Positions 58,793 through 64,000 of a stretch of DNA of 64,000 bases are shown here, one piece after another. Numbering within the stretch: position 1 is the stretch's first letter; each line of letters opens with the position of its first letter. The notes under the pieces are model-generated. The model worked only from the letters and a program-made list of their open reading frames with translations. It had not been told where the DNA came from and did not search any database. This stretch comes from AC-43 sp963728855. Its GTDB lineage: Bacteria; Actinomycetota; Actinomycetes; Mycobacteriales; Micromonosporaceae. The position numbers were made by a program, and so were the translations under genes. Location: the NCBI GenBank assembly GCA_963728855.1, contig CAVSLN010000004.1, forward strand, positions 124,001-188,000, given 5' to 3'.

Positions 58793-59512
58793 GCCCGGCC
58801 GCGCCGAGCAGCCGCTGTTCGTGGTGTCCCGCCCGCCGGTAGCGGTGGGTCTCGGCGGCGGTGGGTCTCGGCACCGGACTGGGCGCGGCCGACGCCGACC
58901 GGCTCTGCCAGGCGTACGAGCGTAGGTTCGATATCGAGCAGGTGTTTCGCCTGTTCCAGCAGACCCTCGGCTGGTCCGGACCCGTATCCGTGATCCCCGG
59001 ACCTGTGAGGCTCGTAAAGTCGATCTCACGCTACGCTGCCTGCGAGTACTCGTTGATCAGCCCACCGAGGATCGATCGCCGTTGACCCCGGGCGGCGTTT
59101 GAAGTCAACGACCCTCGTTGGCGGGTTCGGTGGATGCGAGGAGAAGCCTCCTCCCCGATTAGCTCCTCGTAGCAGAGGCCGCCGTCGGGATTGGCGAGCT
59201 GTGTGTGGCGCTGGCGAGGCAAGCGGCCCCGCCGCCGACAGAACGCCATGGAGTCGGCCCTTCGGAGCACGCTGGTTGGATGGGCGGGTCAGATGTTGCC
59301 GCGGCGGCACCTGGGAGCGGCGAGACGGGGAGGCCAGGCGCCCGGGGCGACGGCACTCGCGTCGGCGTGACGAGTATCGATGGTCCCGGCTTCGTGCCAC
59401 GGTCTGCCCGCGGCGCACCATTCGGCCCCTCAGCGACTTTGCTGGTTGTGCGACACATTGGCGGTCATCGTCTGCAAACGCCATATGTGGGTTGACAAGG
59501 AGAGGAAACGAC
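58793..59512. other. mostly non-coding gap with a transposase scrap
   Basis: Apart from the transposase fragment at 58855-58983 I see no supported gene in these 720 bases. The region just before 59513 contains 'gacaaggagaggaaacgac', the ribosome binding site of the next gene. Confidence 0.6.
58855..58983 (+). pseudogene. transposase C-terminal scrap
   Basis: Reads 'GAADADRLCQAYERRFDIEQVFRLFQQTLGWSGP', which matches the conserved 'LWQAY..RFDIEHTFRxxKQTLGW' segment near the end of a common actinobacterial DDE transposase family. No other part of the element is visible. Confidence 0.75.
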
Positions 59513-60133
59513 ATGATCCGCAAGATCGCGCTGGTCGGGAGCGGGGCATTGCTTGCCGCCATCGGGCTCGCCGGATGCCAGGCGCATGTGCCGGCGGCAC
59601 CGTCGGGCAACGCGAGCGCACCCAGCACGTCAGCCAGCCCCACCTACGCGGTGCAGACCTCCCCCTCGGGGTCCTCGCCGAGCGGCGGGTCGACGGTGGC
59701 CGAGTGCAAGCTCGCCCAACTCAGCGTCACCGTCGGCGGGGGCGACGCGGGTATGTCGCACCGGTCGGCGGCGCTGGTGTTCCGTAACACCGGGACGGTG
59801 ACCTGCCGGATGCGCGGGTACCCCGGAGTTGCCGCGCTGGACGCCCAGGGCACGCAGGTCGGTCAAGCGGCGCGTACGACGCGCGGGTACCTGGGTGGCC
59901 CGCAGGGTACCGCGATCCCGACCGTGGACATCGCACCCGGTAAGTCCGCTTCAGCGCTGGTCGAGGGCATCGCCAAGGGGGTTACCGACTCCTGCAAACC
60001 GTACGCCGGGATGCTGGTGACTCCCCCCGACGAGACCCACTCGGTGAAGCTGAGCCAGGCTGCGGGCGGCGATTGCGCCGACAGCATGCAGATCCACCCC
60101 GTCGTCCCGGGCGACACCGGCCAGCAGAGCTGA
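59513..60133 (+). CDS. DUF4232 lipoprotein
   Basis: 206 aa from ATG 59513 with AAGGAGAGG. Signal and lipobox 'MIRKIALVGSGALLAAIGLAGCQAH' (Cys22). A Ser/Pro/Ala linker of about 40 residues leads to a DUF4232 beta domain: 'CKLAQLSVTVGGGDAGMSHRSAALVFRNTGTVTCRMRGYPGVAALDAQGTQVGQAARTTRGYLG', 'PGKSASALVEGI' and 'CKPYAGMLVTPPDETHSVKL', with Cys pairs probably forming disulfides outside the cell. Function unknown, widespread in actinobacteria. A hairpin follows the stop. Confidence 0.88.
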   Translation: MIRKIALVGSGALLAAIGLAGCQAHVPAAPSGNASAPSTSASPTYAVQTSPSGSSPSGGSTVAECKLAQLSVTVGGGDAGMSHRSAALVFRNTGTVTCRMRGYPGVAALDAQGTQVGQAARTTRGYLGGPQGTAIPTVDIAPGKSASALVEGIAKGVTDSCKPYAGMLVTPPDETHSVKLSQAAGGDCADSMQIHPVVPGDTGQQS

Positions 60134-60158
60134 CCGGTCCACCGACATGGTCGTGCCC

Positions 60159-60192
60159 ACGTGCGGGCCGGGCCAGTGTCCGGCCCGCACGT
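60159..60192. terminator. hairpin terminator after the DUF4232 gene
   Basis: Perfect 13-bp stem ACGTGCGGGCCGG / CCGGCCCGCACGT with loop gccagtgt, starting 26 bases after the stop codon. Confidence 0.8.
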
Positions 60193-60532
60193 TGTGCGCC
60201 GGTCGGGGCGCCGGGGGCAGGCATCATGATCGAATTCACCCATCTCGCCGTGGTCTATCGCGACAGCAACCCCGACCCGGATCTCGCTCCGACCTTGCGC
60301 TACGGCTGGCCTTAACGCCGTGCGGCCCCTATCTGGCAAGAACGTCAGCCGAGCCCGCGGTGCGTCGCCGCGAGTTCGGCGCGGAGCAGGTGCGGTGGTG
60401 ATGATCATCACTGGATGTCCACTCATAGCATTATTGGACATCTATGGGACCATTGGGGGCCATGTGTTCTGACGTGTATGCCGGCTCAGCGAATCTGAAG
60501 GGTTGCGAAGACCCAGATGAGGCGATGAGGCG
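60193..60532. other. intergenic stretch upstream of the solute-binding gene
   Basis: A 29-codon frame at 60226-60315 lacks support. The segment 60400-60470 is less GC-rich (atgatcatcactggatg; cataacattattggac-like words) and is the likely promoter region for the next gene. GATGAGGC occurs twice just before the start codon. Confidence 0.4.
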
Positions 60533-61579
60533 ATGACGGATGCCGAGGCGGTCGACGAGCGTGAAGCGGGTCCGCGGCGTCCGGACGCGCGGCGTTGGTC
60601 TCGAAAAGCGATCGTGCGTGGCATGCGACTTGGCGCGCTCGTGTTGGCGGTACTGATCGCGGTGGTCGTCGCGGTGTCGGCCGTCACGCAAACCGGGCCT
60701 CCGTCCCGCGAGGAGCTCATTCAGCGCGCCGGTCTGATCGGCAAGAGTCAACTACTGATCGGCGTGAAGGACGACCAGCCCGGCGTCTCGCTGCGCGACC
60801 CGAAAACCGGCGCGTACACCGGGTTCGACATCGACATCGCGTACATGGTCGCCGCGGATCTGGGGTTCAGCCGGGAGACGGTGCGGTTTCTGCCGATCGA
60901 GAGCAAGGACCGTGCTCGAATGCAGGCCCTGGACGGCAACCGGTTCGCGACGGTCGACCTCGTCGTGGCCAGCTACAGCATCACGCAGGAACGCTCGGCG
61001 ATACCGGGCGTAAGCTTCTCGGGGCCGTACCTGCGCACCGCGCAGTCGGTGCTCACCCGACGCGACCACTCCTCGGTGCAGTCGCTAGGCGACCTGCGCG
61101 GGCAGAAGGTCTGCTCGCTGACAACGTCGACGTCGGAGAACTCGGCGCGCCGCTCGGACGTGCAGGTAACCGGCAAAAACAAGATCAGCGATTGCGTTGC
61201 GGGACTCCGCGCTAAGGAGTTCGACGCGGTTACCACCGACGCGGCCATCCTCGCCGGCTTCGTACACGCCGACCCAGATGAGCTGCGCATGCACGCGATC
61301 GGCGTGGACGCCGACGAGCAGTGGGGCATCAACACCGGCAGCAACGCGGCGCTGCGGACGCTGGTCGATCTTTCGCTCTACCACTCCAAGTACGACCCCG
61401 GCGACCACCGCTGGGAAGACGCCTATCGACAAGACCTGCTCCCAGAACAGCCCGACAGCTTGCCGCAGGAGGTCGCCATCGGTGAGCAGCCACCGGTGGA
61501 AGAGGTCCGGGTCCGTGAATGGCCGTGGCAGCGGCAGGTACAGGCAGCGGGTGCGCCTCATCCGGACCGACGGTCATGA
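60533..61579 (+). CDS. membrane-anchored amino-acid-type solute-binding protein (GluB-like)
   Basis: 348 aa from ATG 60533. One helix near the N-terminus ('LGALVLAVLIAVVVAVSAVTQTG') anchors it with no lipobox. The family 3 binding protein follows: 'LLIGVKDDQPGVSLRDPKTGAYTGFDIDIAYMVAADLGF', 'VDLVVASYSITQERSAIPGVSFSGPYL', 'VQSLGDLRGQKVCSLTTSTS', 'FDAVTTDAAILAGFV' and 'EQWGINTGSNAALRTLVD'. ATPase and permease genes are absent, and the next gene encodes a polytopic protein (4-base overlap) not resembling an ABC permease, so the pair may be a sensor or regulator. Confidence 0.85.
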   Translation: MTDAEAVDEREAGPRRPDARRWSRKAIVRGMRLGALVLAVLIAVVVAVSAVTQTGPPSREELIQRAGLIGKSQLLIGVKDDQPGVSLRDPKTGAYTGFDIDIAYMVAADLGFSRETVRFLPIESKDRARMQALDGNRFATVDLVVASYSITQERSAIPGVSFSGPYLRTAQSVLTRRDHSSVQSLGDLRGQKVCSLTTSTSENSARRSDVQVTGKNKISDCVAGLRAKEFDAVTTDAAILAGFVHADPDELRMHAIGVDADEQWGINTGSNAALRTLVDLSLYHSKYDPGDHRWEDAYRQDLLPEQPDSLPQEVAIGEQPPVEEVRVREWPWQRQVQAAGAPHPDRRS

Positions 61580-62631
61580 CCCGGCCCGAGGCCGTACGGT
61601 CCCGGGCGCCGGTACAGCCCCTCGACAAGGCGCCGGCGGTTCGCGACCAACAGTGGCTGCTGACCCTGCTCCCGGCGTTCCCGCTGCTGCTGCTCGTCCT
61701 ACGGCTGTGGTACCTCAGCCGGCAGAACCTACAGACGATGCTGGTGCTTGTGCAGTACGTCAGCCCGCTCGGCCTGGTGAGCACGCTACTGATCACGCTG
61801 GTGTGGATCCCGCCCACGCTGCTGCTCGTCAGCCGGGCGCTCGGCGCGCTGCTGCAGGTGAGCGCCGCCACCGACGCACGGGGGGGCAGTTCCTGGCTGG
61901 TACGCGCCAGCCAACGCATCCCGACCTGGGTGGTCGGCGTGGCCTTACTGATGGCCGCGCTGACGTGGCAGATGCGGTTCCTGCCGATGCTGCTGATGCT
62001 CACCGTCACGATCGTCGGGCTCGGCGTGCGACAGCGTCATCCCGATCGCCGCTGGCTCGTACGTCTGGGTTGCCTCGGGTTGCCGGTCGCGGCGGCCCTC
62101 CTCGCGTACGCCTGGCTCGCACCGGCGATCGTCGCGTCCCTCGTCGGGCACGAGCCGTTGACGGCGGTCCTTCTCATGCTGCCGCCCGCGCTGGGTGTCC
62201 TGCTGACCGGCCCGATACCGCTACCAGCGGCCAAGCCGATCACCCACTCGGTGACCGTCGCTGCGGTTCTGCTCGCGCCGCTGTTCATCGGGGCCATCTT
62301 TCTCCGCACGCCGATCCTGCCGGTGACCGCCGTCGAGGTCGATGCCGACCCGCACGACGCCAGGCCGGCACAGATCATGATCGGTCATGTGATCACCGTC
62401 GACGACCGGATGACCACCCTGCTCGACCAGCAGGGCGACGTACAGTTCGTGCTGAACGAGCAGGTCATATCCAAGACACTGTGCCCTGACGACGACCAGA
62501 TACCCGCCAGCGCGATCAGCGTGCACGGTTGGCAGGTCGAACGCACGATGCTGGCCTGGATCGCACCTTCGCCCAGATTTACAACGCCCGACCCGCGTTG
62601 CGAGGGACGCCCGCGCGGCCAGCCGGCGTAG
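61576..62631 (+). CDS. polytopic membrane protein paired with the solute-binding protein
   Basis: 351 aa from ATG 61576 (ATGA overlap). Seven or so helices: 'LLTLLPAFPLLLLVLRLWYL', 'LGLVSTLLITLVWIPPTLLLV', 'WVVGVALLMAALTW', 'LPMLLMLTVTIVGLGV', 'LGLPVAAALLAYAWLAPAIVASL', 'LTAVLLMLPPALGVLLTG', 'VTVAAVLLAPLFIGAIFLR', then an extracellular C-terminal domain of 80 residues ('AQIMIGHVITVDDRMTTLLDQQGDVQFVLNEQV'). No family recognised. The fixed overlap with the binding protein suggests they act together. Confidence 0.72.
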   Translation: MTRPEAVRSRAPVQPLDKAPAVRDQQWLLTLLPAFPLLLLVLRLWYLSRQNLQTMLVLVQYVSPLGLVSTLLITLVWIPPTLLLVSRALGALLQVSAATDARGGSSWLVRASQRIPTWVVGVALLMAALTWQMRFLPMLLMLTVTIVGLGVRQRHPDRRWLVRLGCLGLPVAAALLAYAWLAPAIVASLVGHEPLTAVLLMLPPALGVLLTGPIPLPAAKPITHSVTVAAVLLAPLFIGAIFLRTPILPVTAVEVDADPHDARPAQIMIGHVITVDDRMTTLLDQQGDVQFVLNEQVISKTLCPDDDQIPASAISVHGWQVERTMLAWIAPSPRFTTPDPRCEGRPRGQPA

Positions 62632-62833
62632 CCGTCCCGGTAGCTCGTCCACCGACACACTGACCTCCGGCGGAATGCCGCTGCAACTCCTGGTAGATCG
62701 AGCGGTGCTGAAGCGCCGGTCTGCCAGGACTTCCGTTGCTATCGTGCCGTGTCGCGCCCGGTGAGCTCGCCTGGGGCGTGGTCTGTTGTCGTCTCGCGCT
62801 GTTTCACCGCCCCGACGCGGATGGCCCTGTTCG

Positions 62834-63060
62834 CTGGTACCCGTTGGATACCACGGACGTGCAGTGGGCGGTGATCGACCCGCTGCTGCCGGATCCAGCC
62901 TGGCTTGCCGGCAAGGGCGGCCGTCGGGAGACGCACTGCCGACGCGCGATCGTGGACGCGATCTTCTACCTGGTCGACAACGGCATCAAGTGGCGGGCGC
63001 TGCCGGGCGACTTCCCGCCGTGGTCGACGGTCTGCTCTACGCGGTACTCGGCGAGCTGCG
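62834..63060 (+). pseudogene. IS5-family transposase 5' remnant
   Basis: Reads 'YPLDTTDVQWAVIDPLLPDPAWLAGKGGRRETHCRRAIVDAIFYLVDNGIKWRALPGDFPPW', the DUF4096 start of IS5-type transposases. It then shifts frame ('STVYAVL...' lies in another frame) and is lost before any catalytic residue. A second, independent IS5 scrap in this half of the window. Confidence 0.82.
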
Positions 63061-63295
63061 GATACAGCCGCGCGCCCTGGGCAGGTAGTCACGTCGGCCC
63101 CCTCAGGCGACGGGGCACGGTCAGTACTCGTTGAGGACGCCGCAGAGGCGCGTCGTCGCCGTACCTGCCGGGTGTGTGCCCGGTCCAGTTTCGGACAACG
63201 CCTCGCCGAATGCGGTCACCGCGAAGACAGCATGCGCCTTCTAGCCGCCCGCTCAGCGCCACCCCTCCGGCCGAGCGCGGATCCTGCCTGTACCT

Positions 63296-63703
63296 TCAAT
63301 CAGCGCTTTCGCTGTGCCCTTCCTGTTGCTTTGCGTCACTTCGACCTAGCCGGCGACGCAATGGCCCTTGCGACGCCCTGGCCAGCCGATGCGCTTCATC
63401 CGCGTTTACGATGCGTACGCCATTGCGTTCAACAGTGAAGAATCCTCGCTGTGTGCCATGCTCGCCAAGCCTGCGGTACTCGTAGAGCCCTTGTCCCGGC
63501 AGCTCGTACCAATTCCAGCCAAGCGGTAGATCGGGGGCCTCGACCGGCGTGACTTTAGGGAGGAGATCGCGTCGTAGTCCGTAGGTTGGGTGCGAGCCGG
63601 TCACTTTTGCAACCCAACCAATTGTTCTCGGCGTAGCAACTGACCTCGTGGTAATACGTGTACCCTGCCCAAGGTCGATCGCAGTCGTGTTCCGATCTGC
63701 CAT
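63296..63703 (-). CDS. hypothetical protein (135 aa), less GC-rich than its surroundings
   Basis: ATG 63703. Product 'MADRNTTAIDLGQGTRITTRSVATPRTIGWVAKVTGSHPTYGLRRDLLP...PLGWNWYELPGQGLYEYRRLGEHGTQRGFFTVERNGVRIVNADEAHRLAR' looks like a compact folded protein with normal amino acid composition, unlike shadow frames here. Codons and base composition are visibly less GC-rich than elsewhere, suggesting recent acquisition. No family recognised, no clear ribosome binding site, and it lies next to an IS scrap. Confidence 0.55.
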   Translation of the reverse strand: MADRNTTAIDLGQGTRITTRSVATPRTIGWVAKVTGSHPTYGLRRDLLPKVTPVEAPDLPLGWNWYELPGQGLYEYRRLGEHGTQRGFFTVERNGVRIVNADEAHRLARASQGPLRRRLGRSDAKQQEGHSESAD

Positions 63704-64000
63704 CAGTCAATCATGGCTGCTGTCCGCGTCTCGCGCAATCGGCCGGATCGCCATCCGCAGGTCCACCCGGGGGCGCGTCAAATAACTGCAAGCGGGACCA
63801 CTAGTCGCCCGAGGGCCGTCGCGGCTGCGACGTCCTCACCTCTGATACCTCTTGTTCGGGCCGGTCGTGGGTGGCCAGCCGGAATCTTGATCGCGTCTGC
63901 CTGGGGCGGCCGCACACGCGTGCCCGGGAGCGATTGGCGTGGCACGGCCGTGCGAAGCGGCGGCGGCCTCGGCCGCGGCAGGCCGCGGGTCATGCAGAGG
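63704..64000. other. window end, no supported gene
   Basis: A basic low-complexity frame on the minus strand has neither a ribosome binding site nor a family match. A gene may begin beyond the window. Confidence 0.4.

Noticed and set aside
60226..60315. 29-codon open frame
   Set aside because: No ribosome binding site and only a vague likeness to a DUF397 end; too short to support.
1..64000. tRNA, rRNA or riboswitch genes
   Set aside because: No cloverleaf with conserved GTTCGAATC-type arms, rRNA core words or known aptamer cores were noticed on either strand; a covariance search would be decisive.

Overview
The window is high-GC DNA with actinobacterial gene content: F420-type oxidoreductase, baeRF2, DUF1876, AMIN-like and DUF4232 lipoproteins, actinobacterial carotenoid enzymes. 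GTAC-containing words (ggtacc, cgtacg) are conspicuously frequent. I read it as a filamentous actinobacterium, perhaps Micromonosporaceae; the family assignment is an inference without a database search.

Left part (1-44.9 kb) is a redox/hypoxia ('dormancy') island. In order: Acg-type nitroreductase (partial), phosphoketolase-Pta-AckA (xfp and ackA broken), a 75-aa protein, lycopene cyclase and phytoene synthase, an ABC exporter whose ATPase carries an N-terminal membrane domain, a flavodoxin, a ferritin-like/VIT1 protein, a lipoprotein, two small proteins, class I aldolase, a complete nine-gene V/A-type ATPase operon (G/H-C-I-K-F-E-A-B-D), DoxX, baeRF2, Hsp20, GAPDH, a 2-oxoacid:ferredoxin oxidoreductase (gamma truncated, alpha nearly gone, beta intact), a GltD-PorD-like fusion, a CtpF-like P-type ATPase, two TrkA-like proteins, a broken DUF1876 gene, a DnaQ-like exonuclease, a cNMP/CBS/DUF294 signalling protein, a group 3b [NiFe] hydrogenase operon with its maturation protease, two more nitroreductases, an F420-type oxidoreductase, two universal stress proteins and a CBS gene cut by an IS. 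Twelve to thirteen copies of a 14-bp box, consensus GGGACCTTCGGCCC, sit in the promoter regions of these transcription units. The box resembles the mycobacterial DosR/DevR site (GGGACTTNNGNCCC core), so the island looks like one DevR-type regulon joining energy conservation (V-ATPase, hydrogenase, POR, glycolysis), ion homeostasis, protein protection and electron sinks.

Erosion is a theme. Internal deletions hit xfp, ackA and porC/porA, all at the acetyl-CoA/acetyl-phosphate node, while pta, fba and gap look intact. DUF1876 has a frameshift plus a stop. One nitroreductase carries five in-frame 42-bp tandem repeats. Assembly error must be excluded for all of these.

At 44,920-46,159 an IS with imperfect terminal inverted repeats joins the truncated CBS gene to the tail of an unrelated CBM6 protein, so the island ends at a rearrangement. 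Right of it (46.2-64 kb) I found no boxes. That part holds a front-end fatty acid desaturase, a NarL-type two-component system (regulator frameshifted), a decayed HEAT-repeat gene, a secreted GH18 chitinase, an IS1182 element inside an IS5 remnant, a secreted GH92 mannosidase with an F5/8C domain, a DUF4232 lipoprotein, a membrane-anchored solute-binding protein paired with a polytopic membrane protein, further transposase remnants and one unknown 135-aa ORF. No rRNA, tRNA or CRISPR array was seen.
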